A stretch of 61,359 nt of DNA from Neisseria sp. (GTDB lineage Bacteria; Pseudomonadota; Gammaproteobacteria; Burkholderiales; Neisseriaceae), in assembly GCA_030538415.1 (NCBI GenBank), contig JAUNTY010000012.1, positions 1 through 61,359 on the forward strand, in the 5' to 3' direction. The position numbers and the translations under genes are program-made. The first letter of the stretch is position 1; each line of letters opens with the position of its first letter. Below, in pieces: positions 35,426 to 44,467 of this stretch. The notes beneath the pieces were generated by a model, which did no database searches, had not been told where the DNA came from, and saw only the letters and a program-made list of their open reading frames with translations.

Positions 35426-36793
35426 ATGGCGAAATATACTTGGCTGCATATCGGCTTGGGCTCTTTCCAACGTGCGCATCAGGCGTGGTATCTCAACGAA
35501 TTGATTAAAACGGGCGATGATGATTGGGCGATTGCCGCCGGTAATATCCGCAACGACAGCGAACACACCATCGAAGCGCTGATTGCCCAAAACGGCGAAT
35601 ATGTGCTGGAAACCGTCAGCCCGCATGACGAGCGCGCCTATGAAACCATCAAATCGATTCAAAAACCCATCCGCTGGCAGGCCGATTTGGCGCCTTTGAT
35701 TGAAGAGGGCGCGCAAGCAAACACCAAAGTGATTGCCTTCACTGTTACCGAAGCGGGCTATTATCTCGACAGCCAATACCGCCTCGATCAAGGTAATGCG
35801 AGCATTCAGGCCGATTTGAAAGGCGGCCATGAAACCATCTACGGCATCATCGCCAAAATTCTCAAAAAACGCATGCAGTTGGCCGATGGCAAAGTTACCC
35901 TGCTTTGCTGCGACAACGTGCGCCACAACGGCGAGCGCTTTCACGACGGCCTGGTGGAATTTTTAACCCTGATTGGTTATCTGGACGTGATTGCCTGGCT
36001 GAAAGACAACGCCACCACGCCCAATACCATGGTCGACCGCATCGTACCGCGCCCGGCGGAAGATTTGCCCGCGCGCATTCTGGCAAAAACCGGCATCGCC
36101 GACCAAGCGCCGGTGATGGGTGAAACCTTTATCCAATGGGTGATTGAAGACAATTTCAAAGACAATATCCGCCCGGCGTTGGAAAAAGTGGGCGTGCAGC
36201 TGGTGGATTCGGTGATTCCGTATGAAGAAGCGAAAATCCGCGTGTTGAACGTGCCGCATGCCGCGATTGCCTGGGCGGGCACTTTGCAGGGTGAAGCGTT
36301 TATCCACGACAGCACGTTAAACGAGCGCGTACGCCAAGTGGCCTACGATTATGTGACCCAAGACGTGATTCCGAGCCTCGGCGACAACGGCATCGACTTG
36401 CCGGTTTACCGCGATGTGGTGCTGGAGCGCTTCACCAATCCGCACATCAAAGACACCAACCAGCGTGTGGCCGCCGACGGTTTCTCCAAGATTCCGGCGC
36501 AAATCCAGCCGACGCTGATTGAGCGTTACCGCAGCGGCGTGCGCCCCGAAGCCACCGCTTTATTGCCCGCGCTGTTTTTCGTTTTCATGGAGCAGTGGCA
36601 TCAGGGCAAACTGCCTTATACCTATCAAGACGGCATTCTCGATGAAGCGGCCGTGCACGCCATGTATCAATCTGCCGACCCGGTCAAAGTCTTCGCCCAA
36701 GACAAGGCTTTGTTCGGCGAATTGGCCGACAATGCCGACTTTGAAGCGCTGCTACGTGAAAAAGTGGCAGAAGCCCGCACCTTTTTGGCATAA
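35426..36793 (+). CDS. dalD: D-arabinitol 4-dehydrogenase
   Basis: A 455-residue member of the long-chain mannitol dehydrogenase family, which oxidises a polyol with NAD. The start [20 protein letters not shown] (nucleotide-binding) and [18 protein letters not shown] are typical, and the length equals that of Klebsiella-type DalD. The catalytic Lys/Asn region ([16 protein letters not shown]) is intact. It would turn D-arabinitol into D-xylulose, the substrate of the kinase that starts 11 bp after its stop. ATG 35426 is preferred over ATGs at 35417 and 35420, which crowd the AGGA site. A mannitol or other polyol substrate is possible. Confidence 0.85.
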   Translation: MAKYTWLHIGLGSFQRAHQAWYLNELIKTGDDDWAIAAGNIRNDSEHTIEALIAQNGEYVLETVSPHDERAYETIKSIQKPIRWQADLAPLIEEGAQANTKVIAFTVTEAGYYLDSQYRLDQGNASIQADLKGGHETIYGIIAKILKKRMQLADGKVTLLCCDNVRHNGERFHDGLVEFLTLIGYLDVIAWLKDNATTPNTMVDRIVPRPAEDLPARILAKTGIADQAPVMGETFIQWVIEDNFKDNIRPALEKVGVQLVDSVIPYEEAKIRVLNVPHAAIAWAGTLQGEAFIHDSTLNERVRQVAYDYVTQDVIPSLGDNGIDLPVYRDVVLERFTNPHIKDTNQRVAADGFSKIPAQIQPTLIERYRSGVRPEATALLPALFFVFMEQWHQGKLPYTYQDGILDEAAVHAMYQSADPVKVFAQDKALFGELADNADFEALLREKVAEARTFLA

Positions 36794-36804
36794 AGGAGCA
36801 GGCG

Positions 36805-38268
36805 ATGTATTTAGGTCTTGATTTTGGCACTTCTGAAATCAAGGCGCTGCTGAGGGATGAGCACGGCAACATCGTGCTCACCCACGGCATGCCCTTGAGT
36901 ATCCAACGGCCTCAGCCGCAATGGTCGGAACAATCCGGCCAGGAGTGGTGGCAGGTGACCAACGATTTGATTCAATATCTGCGCCAACAATGCGGCGCGC
37001 GCTGGCAGCAGGTGAAAGCCATCGGGCTTTCCGGCCAGATGCACGGCGCGGTGTTGCTTGATGCGGCCAATCGGCTCTTGCGCCCGGTAATTCTGTGGAA
37101 CGACACCCGCAGCGCCGCCGAATGCGCCGAGCTGGAAGCCGCCGCGCCCAATCTCCATGCCGTGACCGGCAATCTCGCCATGCCCGGTTTTACCGCGCCC
37201 AAATTGCTGTGGGTGCGGAAACACGAGCCGGAAATCTTTGCGCAAACCGCCAGCGTATTGCTGCCGAAAGACTACATCCGCCTGCTGATGACCGGCCGGA
37301 AAATTTCCGAAATGTCGGATGCGGCGGGCACGTTGTGGCTCGATGTGGCCAAGCGCGACTGGTCGGACGAGATGCTGGCCCAGTGCGGCCTCGACCGCAG
37401 CCATATGCCCGAATTAATCGAAGGCAGCGGCAACAGCGGCACTTTGCTGCCCGAAGTGGCCGAAGCCTGGGGTTTGGGCGCGGATGTCATCGTGGCGGGC
37501 GGCGGCGGCGACAATGCCGCCAGCGCGGTAGGCGTGGGCGCGGTAAAGCCTGGTGACGCGTTTATTTCACTCGGCACTTCCGGCGTGGTGTTTGTAGTGA
37601 ATGAAGCCTACCGCCCCGCGCCCGAATTGGCCGTTCATTGCTTCTGCCATGCTTTGCCCGACCGTTGGCACCAAATGAGCGTGATGCTTTCCGCCGCCGC
37701 CTGCTTGAGCTGGTATTGCAAGCTGGTGGGGGTGAAAGAAGCGGAATTGCTGCAGGAAATCGCCGCCTTGAGCGCGGAAGAAAGAGCCGCCGCGCCGATT
37801 TTTCTGCCATATCTTTCCGGCGAGCGCACACCGCACAACGATGCCGAGGCCAGCGGCAGCTTCCACGGCATCCGCCACAGCGCCAACCGCGCAGTGATGG
37901 GCTATGCCGTGCTTGAAGGCGTGAGCTTCGGCATTGCCGACGGCGTGCGGGTGTTGCAGGAAAGCGGCACGGCAATCAGCCGTTGCTCGCTGCTCGGCGG
38001 CGGGGCGCGCAGCCCTTATTGGGCGCAGCTTTTGGCCGATATTCTGCAACTGGAAATCGTCACCCACCAAGGCGGCGAAACCGGCGGTGCCTTGGGCGCG
38101 GCGCGGCTGGCGGCCTTGGCTTGCGGCCAAAGCGAAGCCGATGTGTGCGGCAAGCCCGAAGTGGATGCGGTTTATCAGCCCGATGCGCAGCGTTTGACAA
38201 TATTGGCGGCGCGTTATCAGACATTCCGGTCGCTGTATCAAAACGATTTGGCATTCCGAAAACAATAG
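36805..38268 (+). CDS. xylB: Xylulokinase
   Basis: A 487-residue FGGY-family kinase that phosphorylates D-xylulose to enter the pentose phosphate pathway. The N-terminal phosphate loop YLGLDFGTSEIKALL, SGQMHGAVLLD, PVILWNDTRSAAEC, ISLGTSGVVFV and the FGGY-like LLGGGARSPYWAQLLADIL are present. AAAGGAG precedes ATG 36805. Between a D-arabinitol dehydrogenase and a polyol permease it plays the part of dalK. A DUS-linked hairpin separates it from the permease. Confidence 0.9.
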   Translation: MYLGLDFGTSEIKALLRDEHGNIVLTHGMPLSIQRPQPQWSEQSGQEWWQVTNDLIQYLRQQCGARWQQVKAIGLSGQMHGAVLLDAANRLLRPVILWNDTRSAAECAELEAAAPNLHAVTGNLAMPGFTAPKLLWVRKHEPEIFAQTASVLLPKDYIRLLMTGRKISEMSDAAGTLWLDVAKRDWSDEMLAQCGLDRSHMPELIEGSGNSGTLLPEVAEAWGLGADVIVAGGGGDNAASAVGVGAVKPGDAFISLGTSGVVFVVNEAYRPAPELAVHCFCHALPDRWHQMSVMLSAAACLSWYCKLVGVKEAELLQEIAALSAEERAAAPIFLPYLSGERTPHNDAEASGSFHGIRHSANRAVMGYAVLEGVSFGIADGVRVLQESGTAISRCSLLGGGARSPYWAQLLADILQLEIVTHQGGETGGALGAARLAALACGQSEADVCGKPEVDAVYQPDAQRLTILAARYQTFRSLYQNDLAFRKQ

Positions 38269-38280
38269 TTGTTGAAACAA

Positions 38281-38314
38281 GGCTTTGTGGGTTATTTTGC
38301 ATAACCCGCAAGCC
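38281..38314 (+). terminator. Intercistronic hairpin, xylB-permease
   Basis: GGCTT...GGGTTAT pairs with ATAACCC...AAGCC with one bulge. A TTTTTT tract follows only about 20 bp later, so it may reduce rather than stop transcription into the permease gene. Confidence 0.45.
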
Positions 38315-38372
38315 TGAGTGCAGTCTTTTTTCAGACGGCCTCTGATGTTTTTCAAGTCAGAAAGGTGTATTT

Positions 38373-39644
38373 ATGAATTCTCCCGCAGTGACCAAACAAT
38401 GGATGGGTCTGCCGCTCAACCTGTTGTGGGGCTACATCGCCATCGCGCTCTTCATGACCGGCGACGGCTTCGAGCTGGCCTTTTTGTCGCACCACATCAC
38501 CAGCCTCGGCTTTTCCCAATCGCAATCTTCGCTGGCATTCTCGATTTACGGCCTGGCCGCGGCTTTGTCGGCCTGGGTGTCGGGCGTGTTTGCCGAGATT
38601 ATTACACCCCGCAAAGCGATGATTATCGGCTTTGTGATGTGGTGTGTGTTTCATACGCTGTTTCTGGTGTTTGGGCTTGGTGATGCCAATTACCCGTTGA
38701 TTCTGCTGTTTTACGGCATTCGCGGTTTTGCTTATCCGCTGTTTCTGTATTCTTTTATCGTGATGATTGTGCAGAATGTGCACAGCTCGCAAATCAGCCC
38801 GGCGATGGGCTGGTTTTGGACCACTTATTCAATCGGCATCGGCGTGGCGGGCAGCTATATTCCCAGCTTCACCATCCCGATGATGGGCGAACGCGGCACG
38901 CTCTGGCTGGCGCTCGTGTTCTGTTTCGCAGGCGGCATGGTGGCGCTGACCATGTTGCGCAACATCAATGCTTCGTCGCATATGCACAATCTTTCCACCA
39001 AGGAAAAATTCACCGAATTGAGCCGCGCCGTCACCCTGCTGGTGAGCAACCGTAACGTGTTGTATGCCAGCATGATTCGGATTATCAATACGTTGTCGCT
39101 GTTTGGTTTTGCCGTGATTATGCCGATGATGTTTGTGGACGAACTGGGCTTTTCTACCCCCGAATGGCTGCAAATCTGGGGCGTATTCTTCGCCACCACG
39201 CTGTTTTCCAACGTATTGTGGGGCATCGTCGGCGAAAAACTGGGCTGGATGAAAGTGGTGCGCTGGTTCGGCTGCATCGGCATGGCGGTTTCCACCTTGA
39301 GCTTCTATTATCTGCCGCAACACTTCGGCCACAATTTCTACATGGCCTGGATTCCGGCGATTTTGCTCGGCACTTTTGTCGCCGCGTTTGTGCCGATGAC
39401 GGCGGTGTTTACTGCGCTGGAGCCGAATCATAAAGGCGCGGCGATTTCGATTTACAACCTCTCCGCCGGTATGTCGAATTTCCTCGCGCCCACCATCGCC
39501 ACCATTCTGCTGCCTTATTACAGCTTTATCGGCGTGGTGTATGCCTATACCGCGCTGTATCTGTTCGCCTTCGTGCTCACTTATCTTTTGAAAGTGAAAC
39601 AGCCGGGCTTTGATGGCGAGCCTGCCGAAGCGCATACCGGTTAG
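38373..39644 (+). CDS. MFS polyol (D-arabinitol/ribitol-type) permease
   Basis: A 423-residue, 12-segment major facilitator resembling the RbtT/DalT polyol permeases: GLPLNLLWGYIAIALFMTGDGFELAFLSHHI, GLAAALSAWVSGVFAEIITPRKAM, GMGWFWTTYSIGIGVAGSYIPSF-like segments and IVGEKLGWMKVVRWFGCIGM. Following dehydrogenase and kinase genes, it completes a dalD-dalK-dalT set. AGAAAGG precedes ATG 38373. A perfect DUS terminator closes the operon. The substrate is inferred from context. Confidence 0.85.
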   Translation: MNSPAVTKQWMGLPLNLLWGYIAIALFMTGDGFELAFLSHHITSLGFSQSQSSLAFSIYGLAAALSAWVSGVFAEIITPRKAMIIGFVMWCVFHTLFLVFGLGDANYPLILLFYGIRGFAYPLFLYSFIVMIVQNVHSSQISPAMGWFWTTYSIGIGVAGSYIPSFTIPMMGERGTLWLALVFCFAGGMVALTMLRNINASSHMHNLSTKEKFTELSRAVTLLVSNRNVLYASMIRIINTLSLFGFAVIMPMMFVDELGFSTPEWLQIWGVFFATTLFSNVLWGIVGEKLGWMKVVRWFGCIGMAVSTLSFYYLPQHFGHNFYMAWIPAILLGTFVAAFVPMTAVFTALEPNHKGAAISIYNLSAGMSNFLAPTIATILLPYYSFIGVVYAYTALYLFAFVLTYLLKVKQPGFDGEPAEAHTG

Positions 39645-39664
39645 ATTTAAAGTAGGGCAATATC

Positions 39665-39704
39665 AATAAGAGGCCGTCTGAAAGCGTTCAGACGGCCTCT
39701 TATT
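39665..39704 (+). terminator. DUS terminator after the arabinitol operon
   Basis: An 18-bp perfect stem (AATAAGAGGCCGTCTGAA and its complement) with a 4-nt loop. Confidence 0.88.
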
Positions 39705-39767
39705 AGTGACGAAACATATCGATAAATCAGGTAAAATAGCGCTTTTCGCCCGTATTCAGACATTCCG

Positions 39768-41690
39768 ATGATAGAAATCAAACAGCTCACCCTCCAGCGC
39801 GGCCTGAAAGTATTGCTCGACAAAGCCAGCCTCACCATCAATCCCAATCAGCGCGTGGGCTTAATCGGCAAAAACGGCAGCGGCAAATCCAGCCTGTTTG
39901 CCCTGATTAAAGGCGAAATCGCGCAAGACGGCGGCGATATTCTGATTCCCAAACATTGGAAACTGGCGGCGGTGGCGCAGGAAACCCCCGCGCTCGATAC
40001 CACCGCGCTCGATTATGTGTTGCAGGGCGACGCGCAATTGCAAGCCTTTCAGACGGCCTTGAATCAGGCCGAAGCCGAAAACGACGGCATGAAGCAGGCC
40101 GAATACCATGCCAAACTCGAAGAAATCGATGCCTACACCGCGCCCGCCCGCGCCGCCAAATTGCTCAACGGCTTGGGTTTTTCGCAAACCGAGCACAGCG
40201 CGCCGGTGAAATCGTTTTCCGGCGGCTGGCGGATGCGGCTCAATCTCGCGCAGGCGCTGATGTGCCGCGCCGATTTGCTGCTGCTTGACGAACCGACCAA
40301 CCACCTCGATTTGGAAACCGTGTTGTGGCTGGAAAACCACCTCGCCAACCTTGCCTGCACGCAAATCATCATCTCGCACGACCGCGATTTCCTCAACGCC
40401 ACCACCACCCAAACGGTGGAGCTCGCCAACCAAAAGCTCACCCAATACGGCGGCAACTACGATTTTTACCAAATCGAGCGCGCCCAGCGTCTCGCGCAAC
40501 AGCAATCGGCCTACCAAAAGCAGCAAACCCAAATCCGCCACCTGCAATCGTTTATCGACCGCTTCAAGGCTAAAGCCAGTAAAGCCGTGCAGGCACAAAG
40601 CCGCATGAAAGCGCTGGCACGGCTGGAACGCATCGCCCCTGCTCATCTCGACAGCGAATTTTCGTTTGAATTCGACCAGCCCGCCCATCTGCCCAATCCC
40701 CTGCTCAAGCTCGACGAAGCCGATTTGGGTTACGGCGACAAAACCGTTATCAGGCAGGTGAATCTGTCGCTCGAAAGCGGCACACGCTACGGCTTGCTCG
40801 GCGTCAACGGCAGCGGCAAATCCACCTTCATCAAAACGCTGGCGGCAGAATTGAAACCTTTGGCCGGGCAGTTGGTGAAGTCCGACAAGCTCAATATCGG
40901 CTATTTCGCCCAGCATCAGCTTGACACCTTACGCCCCGACCAAAGCCCGATTTGGCATATCCAGCAACTCTCGCCCGACGTGCGCGAACAGGAAATCCGC
41001 AATTTCCTCGGCGGTTTCAATTTTGTCGGCGACATGGCGATGCAGAAAATCGAGCCTTTCTCCGGCGGCGAAAAAGCACGGCTGGCCTTGGCCATGATGG
41101 TGTGGCAAAAGCCCAATTTGCTGTTGCTTGACGAACCGACCAACCACCTCGACCTCGATATGCGCCACGCCCTCACTGTTGCGCTGCAAAGTTTTCAGGG
41201 CGCATTGATCGTGGTGTCGCATGACCGCAGCCTGCTCGAAGCCACCACCGATTCGTTTCTGCTGATCAGCGAAGGCCGTCTGAACACGTTTGACGGAGAT
41301 TTGAACGACTACCGCCAATGGCGTTTGGCGCAGGAAAATGCCGCCGCCGTGCCCGCTGCTTCCGCGCAAAGCCAAAACCGCAAAGACACCAAGCGGTTGG
41401 AAGCGCAAATGCGCCAAGAAAGGGCAAAGCGCGGCAAACCTCTGCAGCAGAAAATCGACAAAGCCGAAAAAGAAATCGCCGCGCTCACCGAAAAGCAAAA
41501 CGAATATGAAGCATTTTTGGCACAGGAAAGCGCCTATTCCGATGAAAACAAAGCCAAATTGCAGCAAACACTCGCCGAATTGGCCGAAGTCAAAGTAAAA
41601 TTATCCCAATGGGAAGAGGAATGGCTGGGCTGGCAGGAAGAACTGGAGCATATCCAGCAGCAGATTGACGCCGAGTTTGCCGCTTCCTGA
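39768..41690 (+). CDS. yheS: ABC-F family ATPase YheS
   Basis: A 640-residue soluble protein with two ABC cassettes and no membrane segments. Walker A GKNGSGKSS and GVNGSGKST, signatures SFSGGWRMRLNLAQAL and FSGGEKARLALAMM, and Walker B LLLLDEPTNHLDL (twice) are complete. The linker has the FIDRFKAKASKAVQAQSR stretch, and a charged coiled-coil tail spans about residues 545-635. The overall sequence follows E. coli YheS rather than EttA or Uup. ABC-F proteins act on the ribosome to relieve stalling. One in-frame DUS lies near 40047 and another near 41274. Confidence 0.92.
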   Translation: MIEIKQLTLQRGLKVLLDKASLTINPNQRVGLIGKNGSGKSSLFALIKGEIAQDGGDILIPKHWKLAAVAQETPALDTTALDYVLQGDAQLQAFQTALNQAEAENDGMKQAEYHAKLEEIDAYTAPARAAKLLNGLGFSQTEHSAPVKSFSGGWRMRLNLAQALMCRADLLLLDEPTNHLDLETVLWLENHLANLACTQIIISHDRDFLNATTTQTVELANQKLTQYGGNYDFYQIERAQRLAQQQSAYQKQQTQIRHLQSFIDRFKAKASKAVQAQSRMKALARLERIAPAHLDSEFSFEFDQPAHLPNPLLKLDEADLGYGDKTVIRQVNLSLESGTRYGLLGVNGSGKSTFIKTLAAELKPLAGQLVKSDKLNIGYFAQHQLDTLRPDQSPIWHIQQLSPDVREQEIRNFLGGFNFVGDMAMQKIEPFSGGEKARLALAMMVWQKPNLLLLDEPTNHLDLDMRHALTVALQSFQGALIVVSHDRSLLEATTDSFLLISEGRLNTFDGDLNDYRQWRLAQENAAAVPAASAQSQNRKDTKRLEAQMRQERAKRGKPLQQKIDKAEKEIAALTEKQNEYEAFLAQESAYSDENKAKLQQTLAELAEVKVKLSQWEEEWLGWQEELEHIQQQIDAEFAAS

Positions 41691-41694
41691 ACAA

Positions 41695-41766
41695 TATAGT
41701 CGAAGAAATGAGTTTCTGCTACGGCGTTGGCTCGCCTTGTATCAGAATCTCATTTCTCCGACTATA
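41695..41766. mobile_element. Correia-like element, short 72-bp form
   Basis: The ends are TATAGTCGAAGAAATGAG and CTCATTTCTCCGACTATA. It equals the 108-bp form minus 36 bp lying between two CGCCTTGT repeats. It ends 14 bp before the next gene, so it forms that gene's leader. Confidence 0.88.
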
Positions 41767-41780
41767 AAACGGGATATCAC

Positions 41781-42137
41781 ATGATAAAAACAATCACCGC
41801 CGCCGTGTTATCCGGCATGGCGGTTTCACTGTCTACCGCGCCGGTTTACAACTGCCAAAACAGCGGCCAAACGGTTTACACTTCCGAGCCGAACGGCCAT
41901 TGCAGGATAGACAAATTGCCCGGCATCGGCCGTTATGACGGCGGCGGTTATACGCTGACAGGCAAGGCTGCAAAAAAGCAGCCTCAAAAGGCGGGCAAAT
42001 CTGCCAGGCAACGTCCGAAAAAAACAGCGGACAGTAAGAAAAAAACAACGGAAAAAGCGGCAGCACAAAGCAAGCAGCGTGTGAAAGGCAACGGCTATCG
42101 CGGCTTTCCGACGATGGCACGCAAAGAAGTGAAGTAA
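41781..42137 (+). CDS. Small secreted protein, DUF4124-like, first of tandem pair
   Basis: A 118-residue protein. A short signal sequence (MIKTITAAVLSGMAVSLSTA) is followed by VYNCQNSGQTVYTSEPNGHC and LPGIGRYDGG, then a strongly basic Lys/Gln tail. The two cysteines probably form a disulfide. It resembles the DUF4124 domain often found at the N-terminus of secreted proteobacterial proteins; the function is unknown. An upstream in-frame start at 41727 would lie inside the Correia-like element, so ATG 41781 is chosen. The next gene starts directly after its stop codon and shares the domain. Confidence 0.7.
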   Translation: MIKTITAAVLSGMAVSLSTAPVYNCQNSGQTVYTSEPNGHCRIDKLPGIGRYDGGGYTLTGKAAKKQPQKAGKSARQRPKKTADSKKKTTEKAAAQSKQRVKGNGYRGFPTMARKEVK

Positions 42138-42671
42138 ATGAAAAAATTATCTGTGGTGCTGGCGGCGGTGTGGATGCTTGCCGCCCAGCAAAGTTTTGCC
42201 GCCAAAATCTATACCTGCGTGGTAAACGGCGAAACGGTATATACCTCCAAACCGTCGGGCAACTGCCGCTCCGCCGACCTGCCGCCCATCGGCCGTTACA
42301 GCAGCGCGCGTTATGATGCGCCGCAGCCCGCCGTTGCGCAGCCGCCCCGCGCGGCAGCCCAAAGTCAAAGCAGCGCACCGGCAAGAAGCGGCGGCACAAG
42401 CCGCAATAGTGTGCGGCCGCAGGCAGCGGCTCCGGCGGCAGTGGCAACACCGCCGCGCAATGCCAATACCGGCAGCGGCCGCCGAACCATTCTGGAGCAG
42501 GAGTTGGCGAACGAACGAAAAGCGCTGGCCGCCGACCAGCAAGCGCTGGCAAGCGCCCGTGCAGCCAAAAACGGTGCGGTCAACCAGCAGCTGGTCAGCC
42601 AACTCCAGGGCAGCGTGCTCGATCGCCAGCAGAATATCCAGGCCTTGCAGCGCGAGCTGGGGCGGATGTGA
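42138..42671 (+). CDS. Secreted protein, DUF4124-like with C-terminal coiled coil, second of tandem pair
   Basis: A 177-residue protein. A signal peptide (MKKLSVVLAAVWMLAAQQSFAA) is followed by KIYTCVVNGETVYTSKPSGNC and LPPIGRYSSARY, matching the preceding gene. A Pro/Ala/Gln/Ser linker (about residues 60-110) leads to a predicted coiled coil (LEQELANERKALAADQQALAS to LQRELGRM). It starts on the base after the upstream TAA, implying coupled translation. It is probably periplasmic or envelope associated; the role is unknown. Confidence 0.75.
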   Translation: MKKLSVVLAAVWMLAAQQSFAAKIYTCVVNGETVYTSKPSGNCRSADLPPIGRYSSARYDAPQPAVAQPPRAAAQSQSSAPARSGGTSRNSVRPQAAAPAAVATPPRNANTGSGRRTILEQELANERKALAADQQALASARAAKNGAVNQQLVSQLQGSVLDRQQNIQALQRELGRM

Positions 42672-42795
42672 CGGCATTCAAAAATTATTGAGCCGTTTCA
42701 GTCTGAGGAGGGCGGCTTGGCCGGGGTTTCTGACGATTCGATTGGCAGCTGCTTTTTGCCGCTGAAAACGCAGCAGATGTGAAAAGATGATGATA

Positions 42796-42826
42796 AAGGC
42801 CGTCTGAATGCGTTTCAGACGGCCTT
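42796..42826. terminator. DUS terminator between convergent genes
   Basis: AAGGCCGTCTGAA pairs with TTCAGACGGCCTT over a 5-nt loop between the tandem pair and ypfJ. Confidence 0.8.
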
Positions 42827-42856
42827 CTGAGTTCCTGTGAGCCAATAATCAGCTTA

Positions 42857-43696
42857 TCAGCTAAAAGTGTTGCACTGGTTGATGTCGCCGCTTTGGTAGC
42901 CGCGCTGGAACCAGCTGACACGCTGCTCTGACGAGCCGTGGGTGAAGCTGTCGGGCACGGCATAGCCTTGAGATTGTTTTTGCAGGCGGTCATCGCCGAC
43001 AGAGGCTGCCGAATTGATGGCTTTTTGCAGGTCGCCCTGCTCGAAAATGTTTTCCTGCTCGGCGTGGCGCGCCCAGATACCGGCAAAGCAGTCGGCCTGC
43101 AATTCCAGTTTTACGGAAAGAGCGTTGGCCTGAGACTTACCGGCACTCTGCTGCGCCTGATTGACCTGCGGCAGAATGCCGAGCAGGTTTTGTACATGGT
43201 GGCCGACTTCGTGGGCGATGACATAGCCGAAAGCGGCATCACCGGCGGCGCCGAGCTTGGTGCGCATGTCTTCATAGAAAGAGAGATCGAGATAGATTTT
43301 GCGGTCGCCCGGGCAGTAGAAAGGTCCCATGGCGGCCTGGCCGGTGCCGCAGGCGGTTTGGGTGCCTGCAGTGTAGAGCACCAGCGTGGGCGGGCTGTAA
43401 CGGGCGTTGTTTTGGGCGAAATAATTGCCCCAGGTGGTTTCGGTGTCGGCCAACACCACGCGCGAGAGCTCGTTGAGCTGCGCTTCCTGCGAGGCGGAAA
43501 GGGTAGACTGCTGCGCGGTTTGGGTGCCGATGGCGGGCGTGCCGACCACGCCGGAGAGGTCGACGCCGTAATAGGCACCGATGAGCAATACGATAATGCC
43601 GAGTATGCCGGTGCTTTTGCCGCCGATGCGGCGGCCGCCGCTTTGGCCGCGGCGGTCTTCTACGTTGGAACTTTGTTTGCGTCCTTGCCAGCGCAT
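42857..43696 (-). CDS. ypfJ: Neutral zinc metallopeptidase, YpfJ family
   Basis: A 279-residue protein. A basic N-terminus and one membrane segment (about residues 29-45, STGILGIIVLLIGAYYGV) are followed by a periplasmic domain. The zincin motif HEVGHH and the downstream ELQADCFAGIWA (third ligand region) are present, as is FYCPGDRKIYLDLSFYEDM. The family is annotated as neutral zinc metallopeptidase, but the substrate is not known. It is monocistronic and convergent with the tandem secreted genes. Confidence 0.9.
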   Translation of the reverse strand: MRWQGRKQSSNVEDRRGQSGGRRIGGKSTGILGIIVLLIGAYYGVDLSGVVGTPAIGTQTAQQSTLSASQEAQLNELSRVVLADTETTWGNYFAQNNARYSPPTLVLYTAGTQTACGTGQAAMGPFYCPGDRKIYLDLSFYEDMRTKLGAAGDAAFGYVIAHEVGHHVQNLLGILPQVNQAQQSAGKSQANALSVKLELQADCFAGIWARHAEQENIFEQGDLQKAINSAASVGDDRLQKQSQGYAVPDSFTHGSSEQRVSWFQRGYQSGDINQCNTFS

Positions 43697-43822
43697 GGCG
43701 GGAATCCTTGTGCGAAATTTGATAAACAGGCTGTATTATACGTGAGATTTCCGCAGCTTGAAGCAGCGTGCGCGCAAAGGCGGTATTTGGCCGCGGGCGG
43801 TTGTCGTATTTTTCAGACGGCC

Positions 43823-44224
43823 TTACCAGTCGCCGCGTTTTAGCTTCTCGATGTGGCGGCGGTCACGCTTGGTCGGGCGGCCGTCGGGATAAGCTGCGCT
43901 GGCGCGCCCGGCCTGGTCGAGCAGCTTTTGTTGCTCGCGCCGCTCGGCGGTTTGCGGGTCTTCCTGATACAGCAGGCGCGCTTCCGGGGCAGGGCGGCGC
44001 TGGTGGTTGAGCGCCAGCACCTTGAATTTGTAGGGCAGAGAGTTGAGGGTGAGGTCGATGGTGTCGCCCGCGCTGATGTTTTTGCTGTTTTTCACCTTGG
44101 CGCCGTTGACCTGCACGCGGCCAAGCTCGATGTGTTTTTGTGCCAGCGCGCGGGTTTTGAAAAAGCGGGCGGCCCACAGCCATTTGTCGAGTCGCATGGC
44201 GGTATTGTCGGAAGCTGGTTTCAT
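43823..44224 (-). CDS. hslR: S4-domain RNA-binding heat-shock protein Hsp15
   Basis: A 133-residue basic protein. The S4 domain (MRLDKWLWAARFFKTRALAQKHIELGRVQVNG) and the C-terminal RRHIEKLKRGDW match Hsp15, which rescues stalled 50S subunits carrying peptidyl-tRNA. ATG 44224 (MKPASDN) is chosen; the ATG at MRLDKW is an alternative, and a longer frame to 44263 has no site. It is divergent from accA. A DUS follows the stop codon. Confidence 0.88.
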   Translation of the reverse strand: MKPASDNTAMRLDKWLWAARFFKTRALAQKHIELGRVQVNGAKVKNSKNISAGDTIDLTLNSLPYKFKVLALNHQRRPAPEARLLYQEDPQTAERREQQKLLDQAGRASAAYPDGRPTKRDRRHIEKLKRGDW

Positions 44225-44467
44225 ATTGCTGTCATCTGATTGAATTGTGGGGCAGTTTAGCATAAGATGCGGTTACAGGCGGTTTAGTGTTGGTGCACTA
44301 TTTGCCGCATCTGTTAACAGACAAGCTTTCGGGCGGCTCTTTTCAAAGACAAGGCCGTCTGAAAAACCGATGGAAATTTACCAAATTGATGGTCACAAAT
44401 GCTGCCAAAGCGGCCATCTTCGCGTATGATTACGCACGAATCTTATCTGAATGAGAGCAACAGTTAT

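Noticed and set aside
41727-41780. An upstream in-frame start extending the first tandem secreted protein into the Correia-like element
   Set aside because: The extension would place residues before the signal peptide. ATG 41781 gives a proper signal sequence.
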